DNA of 64,000 nt from Nodosilinea sp. LEGE 07088 (lineage in GTDB: Bacteria > Cyanobacteriota > Cyanobacteriia > Phormidesmidales > Phormidesmidaceae), in NCBI RefSeq assembly GCF_015207395.1, contig NZ_JADEWX010000018.1:1-64000 (forward strand), written 5' to 3'. The notes beneath the pieces were generated by a model. It was given only the letters and a program-made list of their open reading frames with translations, made no database searches and was not told the origin of the DNA. This document shows, in pieces, positions 1 to 8,800 of the stretch. Every line of letters starts with the position of its first letter. Position 1 is the first letter of the stretch. Made by a program: the position numbers and the translations under genes.

Positions 1-35
1 TGGTTTGGTAGGATGCAGGAAACATATTGGTTTAG

Positions 36-65
36 GGGAGCTGCACTGAGGCTCCCTATTTTTTG
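36..65 (+). terminator. rho-independent terminator-like hairpin
   Basis: The arms GGGAGC (36-41) and GCTCCC (51-56) pair perfectly around a 9-base loop and are followed by TATTTTTTG. This fits an intrinsic terminator for a plus-strand gene ending just left of the window. I see no other gene or site in the rest of bases 1-347. Confidence 0.6.
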
Positions 66-347
66 TCCCCTTTATTGTCTCAAAGCCCTGTACCGCATGA
101 CGTTGAGTACCCTTGTCACCCGTTAAGCAAGATTTGACTATGCGCCACTATTGCTAACTTTAGTAAATTAGTCAGCATGAGATCAGCTATTGGCGATTGA
201 TTCGTCTTAAGATGTTCTCACCAAGGTGAGTGTGTCTATCAAATTCTTTGCTTGTTGACCGTTGGAAAGCCAAATGCGGGCGGCTTGGGACTATGTGCCC
301 AAGCGGCTGAGAGCTTCGTGTGAATCGGTTCTGGAGATGCATAGACA

Positions 348-668
348 ATGGACACCCATGACCTCTTGGAAGCGTTATTTGAACGGCTTAACGCCCGCCT
401 TGATTTAATTGAGGGCAATCTTCGAGATCTGAGGCAGCGTCTGAATAGCGAGGTGGATGTGCCTAAGCTGGTAAAGCTCAACAAGGCCTGGAAGATGCTG
501 GGCTACCAGACTTACGACGCTTGCCTCTACAAAGTGCGGTCTGGCCACTACCGAGTGAATAAAGAGATAGTCGATCGCCGATCGCCCGATTCCCGCCGCC
601 CAGACTGGTATGCCGATATTGAGAAGTGCCAGCTGCGCGATCGTACTATGGCCAGCAAGCGAGGTTGA
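348..668 (+). CDS. small integrase-partner protein (copy A), unknown function
   Basis: This 106-residue protein starts with a heptad-like helical stretch (residues 1-40), followed by a compact domain with the pattern AW-x-LGY-x-x-Y-x-x-CLY-x-x-R-x-GHYR and then DRR-x-P and WY. The same pattern occurs in the gene at 3252-3635, so the two are paralogues. Both sit tail to tail with a tyrosine recombinase gene (here 7 bases separate the two stops). The conserved block could be a small winged-helix DNA-binding domain. A recombination directionality factor or integrase accessory protein is a guess from context. I recognise no named family. Confidence 0.7.
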   Translation: MDTHDLLEALFERLNARLDLIEGNLRDLRQRLNSEVDVPKLVKLNKAWKMLGYQTYDACLYKVRSGHYRVNKEIVDRRSPDSRRPDWYADIEKCQLRDRTMASKRG

Positions 669-675
669 TCAGCCT

Positions 676-1788
676 TTAACCCGCCTGCTTTTTCTTCAGA
701 GCAGCAAAATAGGTCTGGGCCGCTCGTTCTTTAGAGATGTGCTTTTGGTAAGTGCCCAGGTTGACGTTGGGGTTGTGACCCATAAACTGTGAGGCCACCG
801 CCGTTGGCAGCTCTAGCCAGAGGGCAGCTCTCAAACTCCAGGCGTGGCGCAGGCTATAGGGCGGGAAGGGCATCTTAGCCCGCTGAAAAGCCGTGGACGT
901 GCGATCGCCGTAGTCTTTATTCATGCGAGCTGTCACAGCAGGTCGGCGCACCTCCCAAAGTTGCCAACGGTCAACCCACTCTGGTGGCAGGGGAAAAGTC
1001 TCGCGCTTCCCGGTTTTCGTTCCATCAGGCACCAGGGCCACCAACCACCGCTGACCATCGTACTCACGCCAGTCCATTTCACAGAGAAAGGCCTCGTGAT
1101 CCCTGAGGTTGTAGGTGGCCATCATCGCGGCAATCCACTGCCAGGACTTGTTTTTCATACCGTCGATGGCGGCAATAATCTCGTCGTCGTTGGGGATGAT
1201 GCGCTCAACGTTGCTGAGCCGGTAGTCGCCCTGGCGATCGCGCACCTTTGACTCGATACCGGCAAAGTCGGCCAACCGCTGGAGCTTTTGGCAGGCGACC
1301 TGGCGACTGCGGCTATTGGGCTTCCACCGATCCACCACGTCATCCAAAAGATGGGGCGTAAGTTTCGCCGTTGGTGGTAACCATTTGAAGGCCGGGTACC
1401 AAAACTGCTCTCGCCAGCGCAGGGCAATAGCGTCTTCATCACCCTCTTGCTGCTTTTGCCAATCCTGCTGAAAGCGATCGATCCATGCCTGGCAGGTTTC
1501 GCTGTTCTCTTTGGTGTCGGGCTCAACTTCGCGCCAGTCAAAGCGTTTCTGGGCGAGCAGCGCCCCCAGGCGAAAGGCCTCTGCCTCGGCGTACTCAATG
1601 CCCGCAGGGTTGGCGTAGACCCCCAATGTGATGAACTGCTGCTTGGACCGAGTCTCCTTGCTGTCTGGTCGGGGTGGGAGGGTGCCTCGCAGTGACAGCT
1701 TCTCACCGCGCTGGTAGAGCCTCAATCCCATCTGAGCCGCGTCTAACCGTTGATTGGCTGCTTCTACCGTCAGCGCTTTTCGTCCCAT
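676..1788 (-). CDS. tyrosine recombinase / integrase (copy A)
   Basis: A 370-residue tyrosine recombinase that would catalyse site-specific integration and excision of a genomic island. The catalytic pattern is readable: an Arg box at LRDHE, a Lys in GTKTGKR, the LRHAW motif (the H-x-x-R equivalent), MGHNP, and the nucleophile Tyr in LGTYQKH near the C-terminus. The N-terminal part has an arm- and core-binding type layout. The start ATG at 1788 aligns with the start of the second integrase. The gene begins about 130 bases from the tRNA-Val fragment and is transcribed away from it. It is clearly homologous to the protein at 2124-3248 along its whole length. Two TGATCTA repeats lie just upstream. 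Confidence 0.92.
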   Translation of the reverse strand: MGRKALTVEAANQRLDAAQMGLRLYQRGEKLSLRGTLPPRPDSKETRSKQQFITLGVYANPAGIEYAEAEAFRLGALLAQKRFDWREVEPDTKENSETCQAWIDRFQQDWQKQQEGDEDAIALRWREQFWYPAFKWLPPTAKLTPHLLDDVVDRWKPNSRSRQVACQKLQRLADFAGIESKVRDRQGDYRLSNVERIIPNDDEIIAAIDGMKNKSWQWIAAMMATYNLRDHEAFLCEMDWREYDGQRWLVALVPDGTKTGKRETFPLPPEWVDRWQLWEVRRPAVTARMNKDYGDRTSTAFQRAKMPFPPYSLRHAWSLRAALWLELPTAVASQFMGHNPNVNLGTYQKHISKERAAQTYFAALKKKQAG

Positions 1789-1802
1789 GGCGAGCTAGCT
1801 CC

Positions 1803-1820
1803 TGATCTAAATTTGATCTA
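1803..1820. repeat. 11-bp-spaced direct repeat upstream of integrase A
   Basis: TGATCTA occurs at 1803-1809 and again at 1814-1820, exactly 11 bases apart and immediately upstream of the integrase A start. One helical turn of spacing suggests two protein-binding sites on one DNA face, such as integrase arm sites or an operator. The other integrase gene has a differently worded pair with the same spacing. Confidence 0.45.
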
Positions 1821-1918
1821 GAAATACCTCCGTTTATTCTAGTTCAGCCCCATTCAGTCAGTTCTGGCTGGGTCTGAAGTAACCACCTGAAAAGGCCTGA
1901 GGGCTTGGGTTTCCTGTA

Positions 1919-1968
1919 TGGGCGATACTGGACTCGAACCAGTGACATCCTGCTTGTAAGGCAGGTCA
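1919..1968 (-). other. tRNA-Val(UAC) 3' fragment, probable att site
   Basis: Read on the minus strand, this is the 3' half of a tRNA: anticodon arm (1949-1965, loop CTTACAA, anticodon TAC), variable region, T arm with GGTTCGAGTCC, and an acceptor strand ending ATCGCCCA. The D arm and 5' acceptor strand are missing: upstream of the anticodon stem the sequence has no tRNA character. Tyrosine recombinases often target this half of tRNA genes, and the complete gene is restored at the other end of the insertion. Two integrase genes flank the fragment, so I read it as an attachment site rather than a functional tRNA. Confidence 0.85.
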
Positions 1969-2090
1969 GCATCGAGATTTCGTAGCTCCCTCCAATCCTG
2001 CATATAGGCTAGAATAGCTGTCATGACTAAGTTACAGCCGGGTGCTCTAATGTGAGACAGCAGAGAGAATTGCACACAACAGAAAAAAAG

Positions 2091-2110
2091 TAGTTCACGT
2101 TTAGTTCACG
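2091..2110. repeat. 11-bp-spaced direct repeat upstream of integrase B
   Basis: TAGTTCACG occurs at 2091-2099 and 2102-2110, 11 bases apart, 14 bases before the integrase B start codon. The position and spacing mirror the repeat pair in front of integrase A, although the words differ. This is consistent with element-specific recombinase or regulator binding sites. Confidence 0.45.
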
Positions 2111-2123
2111 GCTAGGTCATGTG

Positions 2124-3248
2124 ATGCCCCAAAAATCGCTGACGATTGAAGCTATAAATGAACGGTTGAAGGCTGCCAAGATTGGTGTTCGTGTTTACGC
2201 CCGAGGTGCCCGGCAGGAAAAGCTGAGCTTGCGAGCAGTGTTACCTCCTAAACCTGGTAGTAAGCGACAAAAGCCCTATCAGCAGTATCTCAGCCTGGAC
2301 GTCTACGCTAACCCTACAGGCTTAAAGTTTGCAGAGTCTGAGGCAAAGCGCATCGGAGGGCTACTTGACCAGAAGCGGTTTGAATGGGATGTGGTTGCTC
2401 AGGAAGTTGATCGTAGCAAAGAGACTTGTGGCTATTGGATCGAGAAATTCCGCCAAGACTGGTTAAAGTCCCAGACGGGTGACAAGGATGCGATTGCCCT
2501 CAGTTGGAAGGAACAATTTTGGTATCCGGCATTTAAATGGCTTACTCCAGAACGCAAACTTACAGCAGACCTACTTGAGCAGACTACTCTGAGGTGGAAG
2601 CCCAACAGTCGGAGTTTGCAGATTGGTTGCCAGAAATTGCAACGGCTAGCTGACTTTGCTGGTATCGGGTGCAATCTGAGGTCGAAGCAGGGTAACTATA
2701 GCTTAAATAAAGTAGTTCGCAATATTCCACCTGACGATCAGATTATTGCGGCAATAGACAACATCAATAACCGGGGCTGGCAGTGGATTGCAGGAACTAT
2801 GGCAACCTATGGGCTACGGGATCACGAAGCATTTTTGTGTGAAATTGTATATAAAGAGTACGAGGGCGAGTCATGGCCTATTGCACTCGTCCCAGACGCA
2901 ACGAAGACAGGTAACCGAGAAGTTTTTCCACTCCCGCTCTCATGGGTTAAACGCTGGGATCTGATGAATATAGAAAAACCAGAGATTACTGCCCGTCTTA
3001 ACAAAGACTATGGCGATCGCACGTCTACTCAATTCGGGCGATACAAAATTCCGTTTAGGCCTTATGACTTGCGCCATGCCTGGAACATTAGGGCTGCGCT
3101 TGATTTGGGGTTACCTACCGCTGTCGCTGCCCAAATGGCTGGACATTCAGCCACCCTTAATCTGGGCACCTATCAAAAGCATATTAGTAAAGTAAGAGCT
3201 GCACAGGCGTATTTTGAAGCTTTGAAAAATAATAATTCTGGAGAATAG
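2124..3248 (+). CDS. tyrosine recombinase / integrase (copy B)
   Basis: A 374-residue tyrosine recombinase paralogous to the gene at 676-1788. It has the same readable catalytic features: LRDHE Arg box, Lys in DATKTGNR, LRHAW, MAGHS, and a C-terminal Tyr in LGTYQKH. I chose ATG 2124 over GTG 2121 because MPQKSLTIEA then aligns with the start of copy A. It runs away from the tRNA-Val fragment in the opposite direction to copy A and converges with its own small partner gene (stops about 3 bases apart). With the fragment's orientation, it should belong to the element lying to the right, which contains most of this window. Confidence 0.92.
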   Translation: MPQKSLTIEAINERLKAAKIGVRVYARGARQEKLSLRAVLPPKPGSKRQKPYQQYLSLDVYANPTGLKFAESEAKRIGGLLDQKRFEWDVVAQEVDRSKETCGYWIEKFRQDWLKSQTGDKDAIALSWKEQFWYPAFKWLTPERKLTADLLEQTTLRWKPNSRSLQIGCQKLQRLADFAGIGCNLRSKQGNYSLNKVVRNIPPDDQIIAAIDNINNRGWQWIAGTMATYGLRDHEAFLCEIVYKEYEGESWPIALVPDATKTGNREVFPLPLSWVKRWDLMNIEKPEITARLNKDYGDRTSTQFGRYKIPFRPYDLRHAWNIRAALDLGLPTAVAAQMAGHSATLNLGTYQKHISKVRAAQAYFEALKNNNSGE

Positions 3249-3251
3249 CCC

Positions 3252-3635
3252 CTAGGATACTACTTTGCCAGGTTGCCTTTTATGTGGAGCAACTAAATCT
3301 CGTTTATTACAAGCATTGATATTCAAATACCAGCTTGCCTTTGTTGTACCAGGGGCACGTCTATCAATTGCTTCTATACCGCTGCGGTAATGGCCACACC
3401 GTATCATATACAGACATTGACTGTAATTTTTATAGCCGAGCACAGGCCAAGCATCTTTGAGAGATAGCACCTTATCAAATTGGGGTTTATCTCCCAATCT
3501 TTCATGCAGTTCTCGAATATCATCTCGTATGAGATGATTTGCTGACTGTAGGGCTCGAAGTTCAGCAGTTGCTTCTTCTAACTTCTGAACAAGTTGATTA
3601 AAGACCACATCTTGAATGTGCTGGGAGTAATCCAT
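3252..3635 (-). CDS. small integrase-partner protein (copy B), unknown function
   Basis: A 127-residue paralogue of the gene at 348-668. It has an N-terminal helical, probably coiled-coil region (residues 10-50), then the shared block AWPVLGYKNY, CLYMIRCGHYR, DRRAPG and WYLNI. It sits tail to tail with integrase B, as copy A does with integrase A, so gene pair and orientation are conserved as a module. A role in recombination direction or integrase control is inferred only from this linkage. Confidence 0.72.
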   Translation of the reverse strand: MDYSQHIQDVVFNQLVQKLEEATAELRALQSANHLIRDDIRELHERLGDKPQFDKVLSLKDAWPVLGYKNYSQCLYMIRCGHYRSGIEAIDRRAPGTTKASWYLNINACNKRDLVAPHKRQPGKVVS

Positions 3636-4058
3636 CTGAATGCCTCCACAATATCAGGGCATAACGATGCCAAAGTGAAGGTAGTGCACTGCGTGAGAGC
3701 CCCAAGATCGATTCCAAATAGCCAAAATCGCTGGCCTCACCAAACCTGATGAACCGATTCTACGGTGAGTCATCCAAGAAAAGCTGATTGCGTGCTGATT
3801 AATTTACGAAACTTTATGATAAAAGTATGTGGTACACCTGTCGGCAAGGCTTTAAGTCTTGACTGGAAGGCATTTTGATGGTCTGTAGATCCTGCGGATA
3901 TTCAGTAATGCTGCTTCGCCTATATAGATGGCTGGCATAAAATCAGCATTGAAAGACTTGCCAGTGTAGAATACGAAAGAAAGACTGCTGTTAGTGGTCA
4001 TTCACCTTGCGAGATGCTGACAAAGTTTGAGAAGCCTATATCGGCTTAGTTTTTACCC
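3636..4058. other. 423-bp intergenic region
   Basis: No protein-like reading frame or RNA gene is evident. The only structure I see is a weak hairpin at the right end, AAGCC (4032-4036) pairing with GGCTT (4043-4047), followed by a short T run. It directly precedes the ATG at 4059, which has no clear ribosome binding site. It could be a leader hairpin or a chance match. Confidence 0.4.
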
Positions 4059-4508
4059 ATGCCCCGAGGACGAAGCCCTTCCCCAAGCCCCGATCCTGCC
4101 AACCCTGACAAAAAGTCTCGGGTGCGCTTTATCTTTGAGCCCGATCGCACTTCTCCCAACGGCATCACCTACTCCTGGCTGATCCACGACACCTACAACG
4201 GCAAGGAGAAAGCGGCCACCGCCACCCGTGCTTTCTGGCTGCCCTTCGCCTACCGGCATTCGGGCAATTACTCTGAGGCGGAGCTACGCGACCTGGCGCA
4301 GCAGTCGATTTGGCAAATGGAAGCCCAGATTCAACACCTGCGCGAAGAGTTTGATCTAGGGCTGGCTCGGCCTGACACGACTGAACTGGTAGGAGGCCCC
4401 GAGGCGGAGAATTCACAGGCCGAGATGATTAGTGGATCCGCTTTGGTACAGCCGGTGACGGTAGCCGCTCCGGCTGACTTGCTCGATGAGTTCACCGATG
4501 CCCTATGA
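4059..4508 (+). CDS. hypothetical protein, 149 aa
   Basis: I do not recognise a family. The N-terminus is rich in Pro, Ser and Arg (residues 1-20). A compact central part has FIFEPDR, ITYSWLIHDTY and a Trp/Phe-rich stretch up to about residue 75, followed by an acidic C-terminal tail. The stop overlaps the start of the next gene by 4 bases (ATGA), so the two are probably translated together. No Shine-Dalgarno is obvious before the ATG. Confidence 0.65.
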   Translation: MPRGRSPSPSPDPANPDKKSRVRFIFEPDRTSPNGITYSWLIHDTYNGKEKAATATRAFWLPFAYRHSGNYSEAELRDLAQQSIWQMEAQIQHLREEFDLGLARPDTTELVGGPEAENSQAEMISGSALVQPVTVAAPADLLDEFTDAL

Positions 4509-5176
4509 GCGAGCCACAGTTGCCTAAGGAGCCCGAGACTGAGAAAGGGCGGTTGATGCGCCAGCAGTACCTGGCTCTGGCTAAGGCCTCGCTCAAGGAT
4601 GCAAGGGACTACGAGAGCCTCTACACCCGCTATAGCGACAATCCTACATCAGCCCAGGGGTTAGATCAGGAGGTGGCTAAGGCCGCGCTCCAAACCGGCA
4701 AGTCGCCACGGCAGGTCATTCAACTGCTGGCCCAGGGGCCGTTTACTCAGCAACAGATTTTGGGATTGTCTGAGGAGGAGAAGAAAGCGGCGTTACCCAA
4801 ACTACTCCAGTACGCTCAGACGACTGTGGATAGCCTTCAGCAGCAGCGGTATCTAGAATATGCCTGCGCGGTGACGGGGAAGATTCAGAGTTATCCGGAT
4901 CTCTATCGGGACTATGTGAGCAGCGATCTCACTGCAATTCAGCTTGATCAAAAGGTGACGGCGGCGGCGCTGGGAGCTGGGGAATCGGGGGAGTCTGTAG
5001 CAGCATTGCTACACCAAGGGCCGTATGCTCGGTTTCAGCAGGATTTGCAAGGGGTGGCACCGCAGACAATTGAGCAGTATGCCCGAGGGACGGTCGCCCA
5101 GGTGCAGGCGATTCAGGCACTTCAGATGGGACAACCCCAACGGAGCATAACGCGCTCTAGAGGGATAGACCGGTAG
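4505..5176 (+). CDS. hypothetical helical protein with an internal duplication
   Basis: This 223-residue protein is almost all helix-forming. It carries two copies of one module: a first with YESLYTRYSDNPTSAQGLDQEVAKAA-like text (residues about 38-78) and a second with YRDYVSSDLTAIQLDQKVTAAA-like text (about 135-177). Each ends in a GxSxxxVxxLLxQGPF/Y motif. Similar short repeats occur, as I recall, in cyanobacterial mobilization-protein tails, but I cannot place this one. It is co-encoded with the upstream gene. Confidence 0.65.
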   Translation: MSEPQLPKEPETEKGRLMRQQYLALAKASLKDARDYESLYTRYSDNPTSAQGLDQEVAKAALQTGKSPRQVIQLLAQGPFTQQQILGLSEEEKKAALPKLLQYAQTTVDSLQQQRYLEYACAVTGKIQSYPDLYRDYVSSDLTAIQLDQKVTAAALGAGESGESVAALLHQGPYARFQQDLQGVAPQTIEQYARGTVAQVQAIQALQMGQPQRSITRSRGIDR

Positions 5177-5196
5177 AGCTTTGAGCAACCGGAGCA

Positions 5197-5430
5197 TTAC
5201 CCGTCAAGTTCGCTGCTTATGTACTGATTAACGAAGTCTTCAGCGGCTTCTGGACTCATGGTTTTAAGGACACGGACGATTTCCAGAATGGTGTCGCCTG
5301 TGGGGTCAATTTTGCCGCTACACCAGCGGTAAACGCTGTTGCGCCCAACACCCATAGTTGCCGCGAAGCGGTATTGAGTGATGCCGTATTGCTCCAGCAC
5401 CTGCTTGAGAACATAGCCTGCCTTGCCCAT
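5197..5430 (-). CDS. XRE-family helix-turn-helix regulator
   Basis: A 77-residue single-domain DNA-binding protein. The helix-turn-helix is readable as ITQYRFAATMGVGRNSVYRWCSGKIDP (in two halves, residues about 17-42), followed by a helix with ILEIVRVLKTM. It probably represses its own promoter or that of the divergent gene: an inverted repeat lies between them at 5466-5497. It converges with the gene at 4505-5176. Confidence 0.85.
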   Translation of the reverse strand: MGKAGYVLKQVLEQYGITQYRFAATMGVGRNSVYRWCSGKIDPTGDTILEIVRVLKTMSPEAAEDFVNQYISSELDG

Positions 5431-5465
5431 GTTCTTATCATTTCAGAGGAGGGCTGGACAAGCGA

Positions 5466-5497
5466 ATCCATATATGTTGACGCACACATTTATGGAT
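5466..5497. promoter_or_regulatory. candidate operator (inverted repeat) between divergent genes
   Basis: ATCCATATATG (5466-5476) and CATTTATGGAT (5487-5497) are inverted copies with 10 of 11 bases matching. Their centres are 21 bases, two helical turns, apart. The site lies in the divergent promoter region of the XRE regulator and the downstream small gene, where a dimeric repressor would be expected to bind. Confidence 0.45.
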
Positions 5498-5845
5498 ACT
5501 ATTATGGCGATAGGACTATTTGAGGTTCATGTTGTGTTGACCCCTACAGCTTTTATTGGTTCAGAGATGCGTGCTGCCGACAATGACCTGATAGTCAGTG
5601 TCGAAATCAGGCAAAAGCTTAGCAATTACCCAAGACCTGATCGAGAACCTGTAAAGCTTTTGGCCATTGGGTCTCGGGAGGCAATTCAGGCCATGCTTCA
5701 GCAGATGCATCTGTGTGGCTTTGCTGAAATTTTTGAGTGGACTGACTTTCTACCTGCCCCTACTCCTGAAAGGCCGCTGCAATGCCAGCCCGGCGAATTG
5801 ATGAGAATGCTGGTGAAGTATTTCTCGAAGCCTCACGCGATGTAG
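5492..5845 (+). CDS. hypothetical protein, about 117 aa
   Basis: Unrecognised. The open frame extends upstream to 5423, but that would overlap the regulator gene's start. ATG 5492 (MDTIMAIGLFEV) or ATG 5504 is more plausible; neither has a strong ribosome binding site. Visible features are a beta-rich start (LFEVHVVLTP), a central PVKLLAIGSREAIQAML stretch and a C-terminal PGELMRMLVKYF. It is divergent from the XRE gene and may be its target. Confidence 0.5.
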   Translation: MDTIMAIGLFEVHVVLTPTAFIGSEMRAADNDLIVSVEIRQKLSNYPRPDREPVKLLAIGSREAIQAMLQQMHLCGFAEIFEWTDFLPAPTPERPLQCQPGELMRMLVKYFSKPHAM

Positions 5846-5858
5846 GCGAAGTATAGGA

Positions 5859-8800
5859 TCAATCCTCCTCAAATTCTTGGGTTGAAAACTTCAGGGTGTT
5901 GGCGTTTTCAGTGACGGTGCGCATAACTGACTCGGAAAAACCCTGGTCGGCAGTGGCTTCAATTTCGATGCGGATTGAAACAGTGGCACCCACTTGGCCG
6001 ATTAGATGTTGCAGTACTGCATCAGCTACTTGATCAAAATCGCGCTTGCAGCGGACGGGGTCAAGATTGGTTGAACCAAAGAACCGGGTGATTTTCTTTT
6101 CGACTACAACAGTAGTTGAACCATCCGCTGAGTCAGCGACCACTGAGGTGCTGCCCGGTGAAACGATAACTGTCGCTGTATAGCCTCCGGATTGCCCTTC
6201 ATTGTTAGCCCTTTCCGCTTCGATTCGCTTGCGTTCAGCTTCTTCGGCATCGAATTGCTGCTGGGCAATCGCCGGTTTAACCAGCAGACTCTGGCTGCTG
6301 AGTGTGGGGGTTATGTATTGACCTGCTCGCAGTCCTTGATACCTTTCCCTGGAGTTATCCCAACCTTCAGCATAGGCAAATGTCTCAGCCCAAAGCAGGT
6401 TAGAAACACTGTCTTGAATGGCATCAAGCAATACTTGAGCTGACTTAAGCCGGGGCAGATAGAGGTACTGGGCCATGTAGTCCCAGAGTTTTTTGAGGTC
6501 CAGGTGGTTGCTGTCTCGCCATAGGAAGGGATCAAGGGCTTCCATACAAAGCCGACTGGCGGAATATTGGGTGATGAGATGCTCTTCGTGAATCAGCTTG
6601 CGGCTGGCCCGAGCGATCGGCAAATCTTGACCCTGAATGCGAATTTCAGTCCACTTAATGCCGCCATGGGGATCGGGTTGATCGGGTACAAGTGCCCATT
6701 GATAGGCTTCACTGAGTAAAGCATCGACAGATTTATCAGATTCTCCTACCTTAGTCTCGGCCTGTGTTTGCTGAAACGGATCTAAGTTGAGGGTCGTTTT
6801 ATCGGCAATGATAGATTTCCAAGCCAGGTATTGAGCAGTGACTCGCTCTAGGGTTTCTAGCTTGGCCTTATCGGCGGCTAAAAACAGCAGCATGTTTTTG
6901 TAGTAGCGGGGGCTAGCTCCCTTGTGGCTCAGGGCATCTTCGGCCCATTGACGGGCCGGGCTGTCTTCTACTAAGCGGCTGTGGCATTGCTGCGGGCCTA
7001 GAATCACCAACCGGATGCCATCCGTAGGGTCATCGGGGATATCTGCTGATGAGGCAGGGGCCGTATGGACCGCACAGAAGTCTTCTCGTCTGCGGGCCTG
7101 GTGATTGAGCCGTCGAGTAATCTCTTCCCAGACGGTGTCTTTGTCTGACAAGATTTGCTCGGAGCGATCTTGAGCGGTGCGGGTAACGTTGGGCTGAGTA
7201 GAGACCCAGTAGCGGTTGCCGTCTACGTAGAGATAGGTGGCCTGATCGGTTAAACGACGGAGGGCATCACCAAAGGTGGCGACACTTTCGCCAGGCTGCA
7301 CGCAGCCCAGCTTGATGCGCCGGTCTTCGACGCCTCGGTTAGCCCCTTGCAACGTCGGGGCCGACCCCAGATAAATCGTGCGCGTTACCCGACGACAAGC
7401 TGAGTAGCGGCCCAGGTTAGGGTTTTGAGCGTCGAGGGTTTTAGGGAGTGAATTGGGGCCATCCACATCGCGCTCTAGAATAGGCGGCCAGTTGTCTTCT
7501 AGATAACGGGTCATTTCTGGTTGTACCTGGGCATCGCTAATGGGGATGTGCCCTGGCATGATCAGCAGGTTCTTATCTCCACTTTCCCATAGGGCATGGA
7601 TGACCTTGGCCATGAGCCTCAAGACCCCTCGGGTACGCTGAAATTTGTCGAGACTAGACCAGTCAGAGTAAAGGCGATCAAATAGCTCTGGGTGAATGGG
7701 GTAGGCGTCGAGCATCCTCTGCTTATAGCTGATCTCCCGGCATTCGGAGGGAAACTCCTGGGACTGAGTGCGATACATTTCGGCAAAGGCGGTGACCACG
7801 GCATCGCGATCGACAAACAATTCACGGTTGGTCGTGGTCTGAAACAGGCGACGGCGGACAATCTCAAAACTTTCTTCGGCACTGGCAGGCCGCCAGGGCG
7901 ATTCGACCCTGCCAATGGCATTTTTCAGCCGGTCTAGGGCTTCTTTGCCCCGTTCACCACCAATTTCAATATCAGAGGCCGGGATGCTGACCACCAACAG
8001 CGTATCCTTAGCATTCTTAGCCGACTCACTGAGGGTCTGGGCAAAGGTAAAGTGAGTGTCAAAATCTCCGGCGGGCAGGTCTTTATTGTCGTGGAGCTGG
8101 CGAGCGTAGGCCACCCACTCATCGATCAAAACCATGCAGGGGGAATATCGGTCGAACAAGTCTTTGAGGGCGTCGCCGGGGTTGGTGGCCGTTTCGTCGG
8201 CTTCGCGGATCATCTCGTAGGCTTCTTTGCCACCTAACTGGTAGGCCATTTCGCCCCACAGGGTGCGAATGGTGGTGCCATCTTTTTTGTGGTGAATTTG
8301 CCCCGGAGATACTTTGTTACCCACGAGCACCGCGACATTAACGTTCTGAGGCGGCTGCTCAATATTGGTATCTTGAAAGATGGTCTCCATGCCCGGCAGG
8401 TCTTGGGCGTTCACCCCCATGCAGAGGTGGTACAGCGCCAGCATGGCGTGGGTCTTGCCACCCCCAAAGTTGGTCTGTAGCTCGATGACTGGGTCGGCAG
8501 CTTGCCCACTGAGACGCAGTAGGGCATTGCTGAGCAACTGGCGTAGGCCCTCAGTGAGAAAGGTGCGCTTATAGAACTCTGTCGGGTCTCGATATTCGTC
8601 AGAGCCGCGATCGCAATACACCTCCCACAAGTCAGCGGCAAATTCAGCTTGCTGGTACTGGCCAGAAGCTACGTCGGGGTGGGGGGTGGCAATCTCTCGC
8701 CAGGGTTTGAGCCCGGCCAGGGGTTGCCCCTCAGTGGTGGCGGTGGCGGCCCGCCGGGTTGCTTTGCGGGCCTGCTCTTCAAACCGGGTGCGGAGGAGTT

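Noticed and set aside
1919-1968. Functional tRNA-Val gene
   Set aside because: The D arm and 5' acceptor strand are missing, so it cannot fold as a tRNA.
1854-2075. Minus-strand open frame of 73 codons covering the tRNA fragment
   Set aside because: Its VTGSSPVSP-type text is the well-known false translation of a tRNA 3' end; the region is an att site, not a protein gene.
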